Shown here piece by piece: positions 12,201 through 21,998 of a stretch of DNA of 64,000 bases. The position numbers and the translations under genes were made by a program. This stretch comes from Phoronis australis (taxonomy: Eukaryota; Phoronida; Phoronidae), in NCBI GenBank assembly GCA_002633005.1, contig NMRA01000119.1, positions 193,636 to 257,635 of the forward strand. Reading direction: 5' to 3'. Position 1 is the stretch's first letter. The number at the start of each line of letters is the position of its first letter. Below the pieces are notes generated by a model. The model searched no databases, was not told the origin of the DNA, and saw only the letters and a list, made by a program, of their open reading frames with translations.

Positions 12201-15200
12201 AATGAATAGACAAAACGTCAAATTAATATGGACTTTTTTATTTGTGCGGCGATTGCCCATTTTTTTATCATGTACCGGGCTTTCAGATGAACCTATTTTA
12301 AAACATAATCAGTGGTGCTAACGTGGTACATGTATCCTAACATTTTCTACAGATCTCATTTATTAAGTCAGAGATAAGTTATCTGTCACAGTTTTTTCTA
12401 TGTTTGCACGTTAAACGAAAGGTCCAGCTCTGGGGAGATTGCAAAAGCTTTAAGAAAGTCTATTGTACTAGTCTGAAAAAATGCTTTAAGAGAGTCTATT
12501 GTACTGGTCTGAAGAAATGCAGTCACCAGCATCTTTATACCAGTTGAAGTCAACTGTGGATTTCTTCCTTGGTTTCTGTGTAATGCAGAACAAATTTTAG
12601 GGGTTCCAAGGATTAAAAACATTTTTTAGTTCATTTAATAAAACAATTTGCTGATACTCATACTGCATGGTGTTTTGGTTTCATTTTTGGTATGCCGCCG
12701 TATGTGCTGGGTTAAGGGCCCCGTTTGTCGCAGTGACTGGATTGCAGTGATTCAGGTTGCAGATTTTGGTCAATTCTTACAATTTGTTACTATCACAGCA
12801 GTGTTTGTGTGTGATAGTTTGGGCATTTACGAGAGTACACACTCAAATTATAATGTCACAAAAATCTTAACAATTTTGGCAATTTCATCTGTGAATGCTG
12901 ATTCAAATCGTCACTCTTCATGCATGTCATAATGTCAGCCTGTACTCGAAGAAACCATGGCATGGAATGGCTCTGAGACCCATTTGTTCAAAAGCAGAAA
13001 GTTCAGTCACTGAGCTTAGATGGTTACAGGCATTTTATAAGAGCAAGACACTGCCACTGACATTAAGTTGATCATTTAGGCTTAACAACCACCTTCACAA
13101 ATCGTGTTAACAAACTGTGTGCAAATCGAAATTATGACTGTCTTAACCAAGATCAGACTTACGAACTTTAATAATACTGGCCATGTCCCTACTCCTTGAT
13201 GTTTATCTAAAGGTTGTTATAGTAATCAAGTAGCACTTATTTTCTAGGCTGGCGAGATTGAAGTCTTTGGATTTCGGTTTATTGGAGCACCGGTTTGCCT
13301 GTGGAAAAAGAAGTTGAGGGGTATACCCTTGGCCATGGTGTACCGAAGGGTGAGTGTTTCTCAGAAATTGGCAATAAATAATTCATTAACAATTTTTAAT
13401 TGAGTATCTGTAATGTCTTGTATATGCCTGGTGTAAACCTGGGGATTTGCCAGTGCAATCTTTAGCACTTATTGAAACCAGAGACAGAGCCTGCACACTT
13501 GTGTATTACAAATAATTTTCAAGGGGTACACAGTAGTAAGCACAGCTTGCTACAGGCATGCAGACAAGACAGGGTTCACAATGGCAGGAAAATAGCAGTC
13601 TCAAGAGCGTACTACTCTAAAATAACTAACAAACAGACTCGGCGCAAAAAAACTCTTTACTGGGCATGAAAGGTCTGTGATACAAAAAGTTCCTAAGACT
13701 GCGAGAGCTTCGTGGAATGTCCAACAGACGGCACAATCTGAGAATCATTAAAACTACCACCTGTAATAACCTCTTAGTAAAGAGAAGCTCACATGAACTA
13801 AATCAATAAGGAGTGACATACAGAATGTGCACTATGACACTGGCATGTACAAAAATTTTCACACTCACTTGAAAAACCTAGACATGAGTCCCCCATTTTA
13901 CAGGTAGTGGAAAAACATTTCTTACAAAAACATTTTCAGACAACTGTTAAAAGATGGCAGCACCATTCGAAATAGATGAACATAAGAAATGGTTATATGT
14001 CTTTGTATGTCAGCTGCAGAAACTTGACAGTGTTGATTTGGTTGGATAAGAAGTGACTACAAGTTGCATATCTCTTGTCCTAATGTTTGCAACTCCAACA
14101 GGTAACCGTTCAAAATTAGGAGGTATACATACGATTGTCTAGCTGAGCTTTGGTTAGCAGTCTGGTAAAAATGGGCTTACCTGCTAAAGGAAAGCTTGTA
14201 AATAAATGTCTTTGAGTTATTGGTAATGCAATTGGCATGAAGAGAATGACATGAAGTGGTCACAGTTCTCTAACAATTGTCCATCTGTTGTGTTTAAACT
14301 TGCAAATCCAATTAATTTCTCAAACGTGAAAAACGTCACATCATGAACCATACACACTGACATATCCGACGATAAAATAAATTTTTTCAAACTCGCATGA
14401 CCTCTGAACCGAGGTGGTGTAAGCTTGTGCATGCCAACAGTGTTTCAGACCTTGCTAAATCAAAACTAGCCTAGGCGAGGTGCCTCACCCCAGAATTGCA
14501 TCATGCCATCAAATTGAGTGTCAGGCATGTCGGTGTACCCTTCATAGCTTTAACCTGAAATTGGGATGATTTGCGTGGAGCATTGTGTTCACAGCACATA
14601 CAAGGGAGTAATGCAGCATGCATCATATTGTCATTTTCAGTCCACGGCACTGAAATGCGATTTTGTCTACGTCTCTTTGGATGATGGCAAGCTGGTCATA
14701 CTGCGCCGCGACTTAACCACGTCCTCCACGAGAAGTTCCCATTCAAGTGTAGGTAACCACTGGACGCACTCAGGCTCGCAACATGCGCAGAAAGAGGATT
14801 CAGAGTGGGCGGAGCTAAAGACGATTGCGGTTGGCTCAAGAGACCAGCCCAACCTCCCAGCACAGGCATTGTGCCTCGTGAACGACAACAAGGAATTGTG
14901 GGTGGGCTGTGGCTGCTGCATAGCTATCGTAGATACCGGTGCTCTTTTGGTTGAAACTCGGATACAGGTAGAGTTTGGTTGGATATGGGTAGCAGAAGAG
15001 CATAGTTGAATATGGGTGGCAGAAGAGCATAGTTGAATTCTGGGTGGCAGAAGAACATAGCTGAATATTGGTGGCAGCAGAACATCGTTGAATATGTGAT
15101 TATGGGTTGCAGAAGAACATAGTTGAACATGGGTGGCAGAAGAACATAGTTGAACATGGATGGCAGAAGAACATAGTCGAATATGGGTGGCAGAAGAACA

Positions 15201-18200
15201 TAGTTGAATATGGGTGGCAGAAGAGCATCGTTGAATATGGGTTGCAGAAGAACATAGTTGAATATGGGTGGCAGAAGAACATAGTTGAATATGGGTGGCT
15301 ACTTCTGCATATGATGTGTGGTCTTTTCAACAGGAATGTTGTTACGTCAATGTTTTGTGAAGCTTGGCAATTTTTGCATCTTGTTTGTTTGTATATGGTC
15401 CATTCAAGTAATATGTATGCTTGTAATCAGAGACTTAATAGAGCAACGGTTCACCTATTAAGCGTTCAATATTGCGAAAATCCAACAAAAAGGAACTTAG
15501 AAAATTTCAATAACTTTGTTTATACTGTGTGGATGTTATAAAACCGTGTTGTACTCTTTCTGCTTTTAATCAGAACACGAAATTTTCCATTCTTCTTAAG
15601 TACAAATTCAAGGTTATTCTGTGCTTAAGTATTTTTTGTGGATGACGTTTTAATCCTATTTTGCAGGTGATGACCCTAGGGTTAAAGGTATAATTTCAAG
15701 TCTGAACTAATTTTTTGTGCCTTTTTGTTCCTTTTTTCTTAACGTTGTTCACTTTCCTGGCTCAGGTGTATGATACAAAGCTGCGTCGACCTAGAACCAT
15801 ACGGCAGATTGTCTGCAGTGGGACCAAAGTGTGGTGCATTAACAAGGCCAACGGTGAAGTGATCGAGATCAACGCTAGGACCCGCCAGGTTCTGTACAAA
15901 TTCGACTGCAGCATGGATAATCCTGTCAACAAAATAGTCGTCAGTGATTTCAAGGATGCCGTAAAAAATAGAAACTTGAAAACGTACTTGAGTGCACAGC
16001 AAAAAGAACCAGAGGTGCAGAGGAGAAAAAGCAGCGAATCGGATGCAAAACCAAGGGATGAGCAGCGTAAGGTACTGATTTTTTTAGTTGAAGCAACTGC
16101 TAATCTAGATACTATATTGTTTCCAAATTCATCTCAAATTGTTCGTTACCTCACGTTACAAAACACTCCATTTGGTTTCAACTCTAGACGACGGTAGTTG
16201 CAAACTGAGGCTAAATCTAATTATCAGTCATTGTTAAGCGTTCCTGCAGTCTCTTGTTCAGCATCACGATCTACAACCATTCAAAGATATTCTAAAGTCG
16301 CTCATCAACGGGTACCAAAGAACCGTCAAACATAACGTTTCTATATAAGGCTAATCTTTATTCTTGAATTAAAGTTGATCATAACATAACTTTTTAGAGA
16401 AATTGTAATTTCAGAAGCCAAACATTTAAAAAGTCCACAATAAGCCAGTCAAGTCATTGCAACTGCGCTAATTGATCTACTCCACACAAAAGATGCTTAG
16501 ATCAGCGTTTCTGATAAACAGGCTATTTGACAACAGTGGTTCTTTGCAAATCTATTGATGAAGTACAAGGTGTCATAAAACAACCCAAGTTTTAATGTTA
16601 AGGTCCTTTCATACTAGCGTCGATGCGTCAATATTTTGGGGAGTTGCGGTTAGTTATGAACGTTTAACTTCGGTCCTGAATAGAAGTTAATGCCAGTTAA
16701 CTTCGCAGTTAACACGTGGATTTAACAGTGTAGCGCCAGCGCTGCTGTGCAGTATGAATGGTCAACTTTGGCCCCAGGGACCACTGTTATCATCAACATT
16801 TAAAGGGCATTTTGTCACTAATAGTGCTCGAATAATCACCAATAAAATTAGAAGTAAATTTTATGTCAATTAAATGTTCCCAAACTGTCACATTAAAAAT
16901 CTTAGCGTGCATGAGATGCATAAGTGCTGCCTTGCAATTACTTCGATGATGACAGCGTCACCTACTGTTTACTTCGATGTCCCTTAACTACCAAAACCGG
17001 TATGAACAGTTCAGTTAACTTCGCAATTTACGTTGACGCTCTGCTCAAACCGGAGTTAAGTCAGTACGAAAGGGTCGTTAGAAGTGGATCCTGGGTATTG
17101 GAGGAATCAGCTTAAGGTTCATTGTTACTTGAGACCTGGCTCAAGAAAATGGAATTCCCTAGCGCGCCTTTTTATGCTACAAGCATTTCTTAAAAATATA
17201 GTGAACTGTAGGATCTTCACAGGACCAGAATCCTATCTGAAGTTTGAAAGGAATGATTTCGGATACCAACTCAGTTCTTTGCAGTAATTTGTCTTGGTCA
17301 AAATGAAATATTTTTTTACAGAGGATGGGCTCACACCAGCAGTTCATAAGAAATGATAAACCTGAGATAAGCTCCTCAAATTCCTTTTTTGTGGTGGCAT
17401 AACTAAGTAGACTCAGATTACTCTAAACAGTACATAGCCAAAGTCTACATGGCTATACTGTACCTTGACTTTAAAAAACACACGTTGGTTTGATTCAAAA
17501 GCAAGTACAATGCGTTCTTAAACAAAATGTAGACCTATCTGAGGGCAATATCAGGTCATATGGACCCGTGACAGTAATGCCAACAAAGGCCAGAGACAAC
17601 ATGATTGTCAGTCTGTATAACCTGGTATATGCATGGGAACTCTATTTTATTTTATTGTACATCCACAGATGCTTCTTTTGTGTAGGGATTTGTTTTTCTG
17701 ATGTAATGGAAATCATCCCCTTATATTGTTTTTGGCAAGGAAAGGACCTACGTTTCAGCAGTCATGTAATAATATGACACTGATAGGTTTTTTTTTATAT
17801 CACGGTAAATTTACACGAAATGCTTGAGAGATGGTGAACTTAATTGTTAATGGTAAGCTATAACGTGAAGTAGCAATTTCCTGTCCAAGGGATCCATTGG
17901 TGTTCAGTGTCTCATCTATTTTCAGGAGGAGCCAGTTTCTCCCAGCCAGCGCAATTCAAAAAACCCCCACAGATCTGTTATCTTGATGGACTTCAATTTT
18001 TTTGCCGATGTCTCCGATGAGTGCTTTTCCAATGCGGAGAACACCAGACCTGCTGAAGGACTCGAGACTGAGGCTAGTGGGGACCGTAACGCGAAGGCCA
18101 AGACCCTTCCTAGCAGAATTATACAGCAACATTACGGCCCAGTGGCTGCACCCAGAAGAAGACTGGTCAGTGGGGACGAACCTAAGCCACAGCCTCGACC

Positions 18201-18567
18201 ACGCCTACATAACATTACGGGGACTGAGCAGGTCACGGTGCACAGCATTTTGCCAGTTGAAGACACCATATGGGTGGCGCTTTCCAACAGTAAAATTCTT
18301 ATTGTGAATGTGAACGAGGGTTCTCCACACGAGTATGTGTACGGCCAGGTCCTTTCCACCCTCGCGTGTAAAAGCGAGCCAGGTTACAAGGGAGGTAACG
18401 TGAGCAATCTTGTCATGTGCGGGCGGAATTATGTGGTTAGCAGCCAGGCATTCCATGCACTAGAGGCACCCTCTGGTGGGCTCGACGAAAAGGGCCAGCT
18501 TGCCGTGTGGTTGCCCTACGGAACAGATGCATTGTATCAATTTCAGAACATGTGGAAACTTGAGTAG
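3002..18567 (+). CDS. LRRK1-like ROCO protein kinase, C-terminal half (9 exons, 5' partial)
   Basis: Nine exons (3002-3259, 3816-4040, 5194-5319, 6359-6556, 6982-7158, 13248-13349, 14641-14967, 15766-16071, 17926-18567) join in one frame to 786 residues ending in TAG. Residues 1-270 are a Ser/Thr kinase domain from the alpha-C helix onward: alpha-C Glu11 (in FNEVRQEVSLL), catalytic loop YRDLKCSN (Asp103), LRRK-type DYG instead of DFG (126-128) and APE (149-151). Residues 270-786 match the degenerate WD40 domain of LRRK1 (WEGSGETRKYSIFDAENG, FVYVSLDDGKL, IWVALSNSKILIVNV). Phrases HPCVVSLIGASV, CFALEMAPLGNL and NILVWSLD are closer to LRRK1 than LRRK2. LRRK proteins are cytosolic kinases with a ROC GTPase; LRRK1 phosphorylates Rab GTPases. 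Missing here: LRR, ROC, COR, glycine loop and ATP-binding lysine. All eight junctions are phase 0. Another LRRK subfamily of basal metazoans cannot be excluded. Confidence 0.92.
3816..4040 (+). CDS. LRRK1-like kinase exon: catalytic loop, DYG and APE motifs
   Basis: The acceptor is gacatttcag and the donor CAG/gtatga; 75 codons, phase 0. It carries IIYRDLKCSNILVW, KISDYGISRF and GTPGFQAPEV. The HRD histidine is tyrosine, as in LRRK2, whereas human LRRK1 has FCD. The catalytic aspartate and the APE motif are intact, so this lobe looks functional. Confidence 0.95.
5194..5319 (+). CDS. LRRK1-like kinase exon: helix F region
   Basis: The acceptor is gcgtattccag and the donor AAT/gtaagt; 42 codons, phase 0. 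It encodes VDIFSYAMTLFEIISGRKPF and KGIRPNLN, matching the DxxSFG-type helix F and the KGIRP segment of LRRK1. Confidence 0.93.
5651..5708. repeat. 29-bp tandem duplication
   Basis: Two copies of a 29-bp unit (catcaggtaatgtgtatagg...) lie head to tail in kinase intron 3, differing by one base. Confidence 0.85.
6359..6556 (+). CDS. LRRK1-like kinase exon: end of C-lobe
   Basis: The acceptor is ttcattattag and the donor CAG/gtgaga; 66 codons, phase 0. VSKMVQCWSQSSSDRPSADN is the usual helix H/I region with the W-x7-RP signature that closes the kinase domain. The remainder leads into the WD40 domain. Confidence 0.9.
6982..7158 (+). CDS. LRRK1-like kinase exon: WD40 blade 1
   Basis: The acceptor is ttcgtccacag and the donor CAG/gtatgt; 59 codons, phase 0. 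VMVWEGSGETRKYSIFDAE aligns with VVFWDGKEESRNYTVVNTE of human LRRK1, and RIWVGNQ is a WD40 strand. Confidence 0.9.
8256..8533. mobile_element. Truncated copy of the CCTTTCrTACT MITE family
   Basis: This segment aligns with 16790-17077: both contain ataatcaccaat, catgagatgcat-like, ttacttcgatg(g/a)tgacag and caaaccggagttaagt-like stretches in the same order. The left terminal half is missing here, so it is a decayed partial copy inside intron 5 of the kinase gene. Confidence 0.7.
9208..9453. repeat. 123-bp tandem duplication
   Basis: Two adjacent copies begin at 9208 and 9331, sharing gatgcatattgatttaatg, agtgcatcaccttggatgt and gaattaaaattcat. They have diverged by several small insertions. 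Confidence 0.8.
9705..9832 (-). CDS. C-type lectin exon 2: EPN loop and C-terminal CTLD
   Basis: The exon starts after a tactctaacctctttcag acceptor and reads EPNNMRNEDCILAV, then LKWVDFACTTSQFFICEKN, then stop. This supplies the EPN ligand loop and the last three conserved cysteines, completing the fold begun in exon 1. Confidence 0.92.
9705..10817 (-). CDS. Secreted C-type lectin, two exons, complete, nested antisense in a kinase intron
   Basis: Exon 1 is 10817-10064 (donor CTAATCG/gtgagt) and exon 2 is 9832-9705 (acceptor aacctctttcag, stop TAG); the junction is phase 1 and the product has 293 residues. I start at the ATG at 10817 because it opens directly with a signal peptide (MKAQLALFIALLASLANG); an in-frame ATG 16 codons upstream would bury it. 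Residues about 20-100 are hydrophobic-heptad, coiled-coil-like sequence ending in DQCC, probably an oligomerising neck. Residues about 109-158 are a Ser/Thr/Lys-rich linker. Residues 159-293 are a long-form C-type lectin domain with all six canonical cysteines (159, 171, 188, 262, 280, 288), the WIGGND core and an EPN motif (253-255), which in this family indicates mannose-type, calcium-dependent binding. The usual WND calcium motif is WVD (275-277). The layout resembles collectins without collagen. Reading exon 1 through its donor gives a false C-terminus. Confidence 0.92.
10064..10817 (-). CDS. C-type lectin exon 1: signal peptide, coiled-coil neck, N-terminal CTLD
   Basis: This exon ends in ...TNWLI plus the first base of a glycine codon before gtgagtg. 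It contains four of the domain's elements: CPTAAYTKYKNSCYRVG, WKTALNRCQAQGAHLV, FWIGGNDQKKEGVFRW and the YTNW strand. The adjacent CC pair after the neck could form inter-chain disulphides. Confidence 0.92.
11040..11395. repeat. CAT-rich simple repeat with four 22-bp units
   Basis: A degenerate CAT/CAC trinucleotide tract contains four near-perfect 22-bp units (tcatcatcattgtcaccatc + cc) at about 11273-11359. It lies just upstream of the lectin start on the minus strand. Open frames across it are low-complexity artefacts. Confidence 0.85.
12447..12518. repeat. 36-bp tandem duplication
   Basis: Two copies of gctttaagaaagtctattgt + actagtctgaaaaaat are adjacent, starting at 12447 and 12483, with three to four substitutions. 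Confidence 0.8.
13248..13349 (+). CDS. LRRK1-like kinase exon: WD40 strand (short)
   Basis: The acceptor is cttattttctag and the donor AGG/gtgagt; 34 codons, phase 0. AGEIEVFGFRFIGAPVCLWK continues the blade started by RIWVGNQ, at the position where LRRK1 has DQKIYIYTL. The join to both neighbours reads smoothly, so no exon seems to be missing. Confidence 0.85.
14641..14967 (+). CDS. LRRK1-like kinase exon: WD40 central blades
   Basis: The acceptor is gtcattttcag and the donor CAG/gtagag; 109 codons, phase 0. FVYVSLDDGKLVILRRD matches the LVLAGLADGLVAVF strand of LRRK1, followed by a polar insertion and LCLVNDNKELWVGCGCCIAI. The donor is followed within about 11 bp by a 27-bp minisatellite. 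Confidence 0.92.
14979..15299. repeat. 27-bp minisatellite directly after a kinase splice donor
   Basis: About twelve copies of a 27-bp unit (ttgaatatgggtggcagaag + aacatag) fill the start of intron 7 of the kinase gene, beginning 11 bp after the donor GT. The period is a multiple of three, so both strands show long, meaningless open frames (NIVEYGWQK and STMFFCHPY repeats). One copy carries a short insertion near 15090. Confidence 0.93.
15766..16071 (+). CDS. LRRK1-like kinase exon: WD40 blade and charged linker
   Basis: The acceptor is tttcctggctcag and the donor AAG/gtactg; 102 codons, phase 0. TIRQIVCSGTKVWCINKANG and NPVNKIVVSDF are WD40 strands. The exon ends in a charged linker (QQKEPEVQRRKSSESDAKPR), the position of a Ser-rich insertion in human LRRK1. 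Confidence 0.92.
16601..17077. mobile_element. MITE-like element with imperfect terminal inverted repeats
   Basis: The left end ggtcctttcatactagc is matched by the right end gtcagtacgaaagggtc in inverted orientation (12 of 17 positions). The interior is non-coding and a partial copy lies at 8256-8533. It sits in kinase intron 8. No target-site duplication could be assigned. Confidence 0.65.
17926..18567 (+). CDS. LRRK1-like kinase terminal exon: last WD40 blades and stop
   Basis: The acceptor is catctattttcag; 213 codons plus TAG. The first half is a low-complexity linker, followed by VHSILPVEDTIWVALSNSKI, YVYGQVLSTL and QLAVWLPYGTDALYQFQNM. The protein ends in WKLE, comparable to the YEELGRLE tail region of LRRK1. 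Confidence 0.93.
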   Translation, partial: EEPVSPSQRNSKNPHRSVILMDFNFFADVSDECFSNAENTRPAEGLETEASGDRNAKAKTLPSRIIQQHYGPVAAPRRRLVSGDEPKPQPRPRLHNITGTEQVTVHSILPVEDTIWVALSNSKILIVNVNEGSPHEYVYGQVLSTLACKSEPGYKGGNVSNLVMCGRNYVVSSQAFHALEAPSGGLDEKGQLAVWLPYGTDALYQFQNMWKLE

Positions 18568-18900
18568 CTACTTAGGAGAATTTAAGGGGGAGGAGTTCGT
18601 AAGAGCAAGAGGACAGGGTCTCCCTGTGGACACAATCATGAAAACCATGATAGCGTACCTTTTAGGGCTTCCATAAACGTCTAGTCTTTTTATTTAGGAA
18701 TTGTGGTTGTGACCCCTGCTATGTCCTAAATCCGTCATTGAACTGTGACATTGATTTAAAGTGGGATGTATTTATGCAAGCTGCGCAGTGCTTGTGAAGT
18801 ATCTACTTTATTTTAACTAAAAGACCTGTTCAGAAGAAGCACAGTCAACATTTAATAAATAGCCACGTAGTACACAACTTCATTTTCCTGACACATAACG
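18568..18900 (+). other. Probable 3' UTR and poly(A) signal of the kinase gene
   Basis: An AATAAA hexamer lies at 18854-18859, about 290 bp after the stop codon, and another at about 19076. No coding potential is seen after the stop on this strand. The exact cleavage site is not visible. Confidence 0.5.
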
Positions 18901-19112
18901 TGGAATTGTCGTGAAGACTTGACTTGGACCTCAGGGGTCTCACGCTCAATCACTGGCTTATCTACACTAATTTTTAAAAGGCTTTGTCCAGTCACGCATT
19001 GTGGGTCATAAATCGAGATAATGCAAGTCATGTTTCTTCAAGCAGCTCTTATCACCAAAACTTCGGCTTCATGGGCAATAAAATGTGATCGGCCGAATAG
19101 ATTTGTGATCCC

Positions 19113-19238
19113 AGACCGTCCGGATTTGAACCATTGACAACTCCAGACGGTCTCTCACGAGGATTTAAACGTTTTGTGTTTCGAGGTACACTTCTCGTTC
19201 TTTGTACCTTTGAGAACAAGAAAGTATACCTCGAAACA
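19113..19238. repeat. Two adjacent hairpins downstream of the kinase gene
   Basis: The first hairpin pairs agaccgtccgga (19113-19124) with tccagacggtct (19142-19153). The second pairs tgtttcgaggtacac... (from 19177) with ...gtatacctcgaaaca (to 19238) with imperfect stems of about 26 bp. Their function is unknown; they could be remnants of an inverted-repeat element. Confidence 0.7.
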
Positions 19239-19614
19239 TGTCAGGAAAAGAATTTGTGTTCTATTTGGCTAATTATTGAATGTTTATTTTAACTGTCGAC
19301 TTTTGTCTCGTTTTTGTGGTAAAATGTTTTCCGTTTCGAGGAAAATAATTGGCATTTTAGAATTTAGCTCACTCACTGTATAGTGGAAAATGCTCATAAT
19401 TTCACACGATGTTGATGACTTAATATGTAAATACAGATCAAGTGAAATTCCCTTTCTATCTCTATTTAGTGGAAATTTTACTGATTGGCTGTCATGTGTA
19501 CTTTAAGGACCCACAAAGCACTAAGTAGGTCAAGTCGAAATGACAAACTTCGAAAACGGTAATGAATCAAGTTAATGGTGGTGAATATTCATGTCGATCC
19601 AATTTATGAGCTCC

Positions 19615-19773
19615 ATTCAGTCCATGATTTTACAAAGTGTAGCAGTATGAATGCGTGGACCACTACATTCAGTCCATGATTTTACAAAGTGTAACAGTAT
19701 GAATGCGTGGACCACTACATTCAGTCCATGATTTTACAAAGTGTAAAAGTATGAATGCGTGGACCACTACATT
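19615..19773. repeat. 52-bp tandem repeat, three copies
   Basis: Three copies of a 52-bp unit starting attcagtccatgattttaca begin at 19615, 19667 and 19719, nearly identical (one or two substitutions). The high identity suggests recent expansion. Confidence 0.93.
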
Positions 19774-20963
19774 GCCAGTCTTGATGAAGGAGATATAAAT
19801 GGACAAAACATACCGAGAGTGGCATAGATGAAGTAATATCTCACAAGACATTATTCTGCGTATCGACTGAGACCGAATTAATTGAAGCTATTATTCAGTT
19901 ATATCTTACACAGATGACAAAACTGTGCTTTCTTCAATATTAAGGAGTTTTGTGTAAAAGTCCACAATTTTTCAATTTTTTTAGGATAGCAATCAGTATA
20001 TTTCAGAGGCAGCTCTCGTTAACACAAACTTGACTAAAAACAACTCTATTTTCTGTTGGATAGCTTCACACCCATTTTTTGATCATACATATATGAGGTA
20101 AATTGCCAATAGGCGTGACAAATAGATAACTTAAAATAGCAGTTACATTTTGAAAGCACATGTCTCGTCAGGCATGTATTGGTAAATTGAACATGCTAGA
20201 AACGATATCCACAGTGACAGCAGGTAGATAAACATACAAAGACTGGGTGTGAAGACAACACACGATAAGCTCGATGATGAGAAATGTGCTCTCGAAATGT
20301 GGCTGCTATTTTAATTAGTCTGTCATGTATATTGACAATTTGCTTCATAACTATATACCTGACAAATTGTGCAGAGAATATGAGCAAGTGTCAGGGCTTG
20401 GAATTTTCCCCTTTTCAGAGGATTTCCTCTTTTTGGTTTCGATTTCCTCTTATTTGATTTCCAGTTTCCTCCTTCTTTGTCTCCTTATTATCATTATTTT
20501 GTCTTTATTCATACGAAAACGTTTATGTCAGTTCAATTTTACAAAACAAAAGATATTACTATCACAATAGGAATGATACATCACCGGAAATTTTTCCTCT
20601 TTTTGTCATTGGTCATTTCAACCCCTGAAGTGTCCATGAAACTATCCAACAGAAAATAGTCCTGTTTTTAGTGCTAGCTACAATGTAACTGTTTAAAACA
20701 GTTTACAGTTAAGCTGCTCATGAAAATCGAGAAAACAATTTCAATGTCCTTAGCCATGAAATCAGATATGCATTAGCAACTCTTTGTCTGTACCAATGGT
20801 TCACATTTCTTGGTGTAACCTGGCCTTTTCTTTATAATGGTTTCATACGTCACAATGTAATCAGAATTAATGGCTGATTTATGTCATGTTACCTCCACTA
20901 CATGGGTGACGCATTTGTAGATATATAGTTCCTCACCAGGTTCACCGACTCACTTACTCGTGG

Positions 20964-21118
20964 CCAGACTCACAAACATGGCTCTCTGACTGCCAAATAC
21001 TGCCGGTCTTAATTAAAGACAGCTTATTGCCCAAAAACAGTTCACGAACGTCGAGTCTGTGCACTGTATCTTCGAGTCCGTGTGCCGTGTTGGGCTGTCA
21101 GTGAGCCATGTTTTTTTA
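20964..21118. repeat. Imperfect inverted repeat
   Basis: cacaaacatggctctctgac (20971) is matched in inverse by gtcagtgagccatgttttt (21098), with a spacer of about 110 bp. It looks like an old foldback element. Confidence 0.5.
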
Positions 21119-21819
21119 GTCGGGAGCTGTGTTATTTGGGTGCAGAAACTGTATGTTCTTAGCCCAATTTTAAATCCATCAGCCCTGTTAAAAGTGAGAA
21201 AGTATGCGTACGAGTTGTTTGGGTATAGTAGGATTTAGTAGAGCTTGTTTGAATTTTTACAGTTAATTGGACATTTTCGTTACATATAATTTCCAGAAAG
21301 AAGCCAGTCACTTTTGTGGCTAATTAATTTGTTTGTTAAACATTGATCACTTTGTAAACAATCTCATGGCTTTTTGTGACACATTTGATACCAGTTTTAT
21401 TTTAGTTGAGTTGTGATGGCGTCTAGTTGGGATTTCTGTGATTTTTTGTGTAATTCACTTTGAATCGAAGCTTGATTAGAGCTGCTTGGTATGTGTCTTA
21501 CGATCTACGTAATCTGCTGTTCAGATGTTAAGTGGAAAATTCTCCAGTTTGGGCAGTCTGTGAACTTGAAACACAGAAATTCAACCCAAAATTTTCTCGA
21601 TTCTTAAGATTGGAACATGGGCGAGTTTTGCTTTCCTCATATGCCTTCAACATTAATTTGACGTTCTCTGAACCGAGCCCGGCAAATATGTTTTTACTAT
21701 TCTATAGTATTCTGTTTAACTTCCTGAGGTGGTAATGTTATAGCATAATTTCTAAAAATTTATTTGTCGATTAACACCATCCTCCATCCTACATATGCTT
21801 TGCATGTCATTAAGGTCAG

Positions 21820-21998
21820 TGATTAACCTATCGCAAGCTCCGCCCCCTTGCGAAATGTCGACAAACAAACAATAAGTTTAACCCGGCAAAGTGTTGTTTG
21901 TCGGGTAAAATGGCAGCTTGGAAACGAAGGTGTGTCAAGAATGCTGCGGTCTGATTGGTCACTTAAGCCGTCACTCAAAGTCCTGGCGATAGGTCAAT
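21820..21998. mobile_element. Short MITE-like element (about 178 bp)
   Basis: The left end gattaacctatcgcaagct is mirrored by the right end ggcgataggtcaattt. An inner palindrome (acccggcaa...ttgtcgggt) lies between. No coding sequence is present. Confidence 0.6.

Larger units (their letters stand above)
7159..13247 (+). other. 6.1-kb intron 5 of the kinase gene, hosting an antisense lectin gene
   Basis: The intron runs from gtatgt at 7159 to ttttctag at 13247 and is much longer than the other kinase introns (about 0.4-1.9 kb). It contains the complete C-type lectin gene on the minus strand (9705-10817), a truncated MITE copy (8256-8533), a 123-bp duplication, a CAT-rich simple repeat and a 36-bp duplication. 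Confidence 0.85.

Noticed and set aside
15100-15541. Repeat-protein open frames NIVEYGWQK (+) and STMFFCHPY (-)
   Set aside because: They are produced by the 27-bp minisatellite, whose period is a multiple of three; no start context, domain or splice support.
20380-20640. Pyrimidine-rich frames with hydrophobic stretches, possible membrane protein
   Set aside because: The hydrophobicity follows from a T/C-rich low-complexity tract; no start or splice support.
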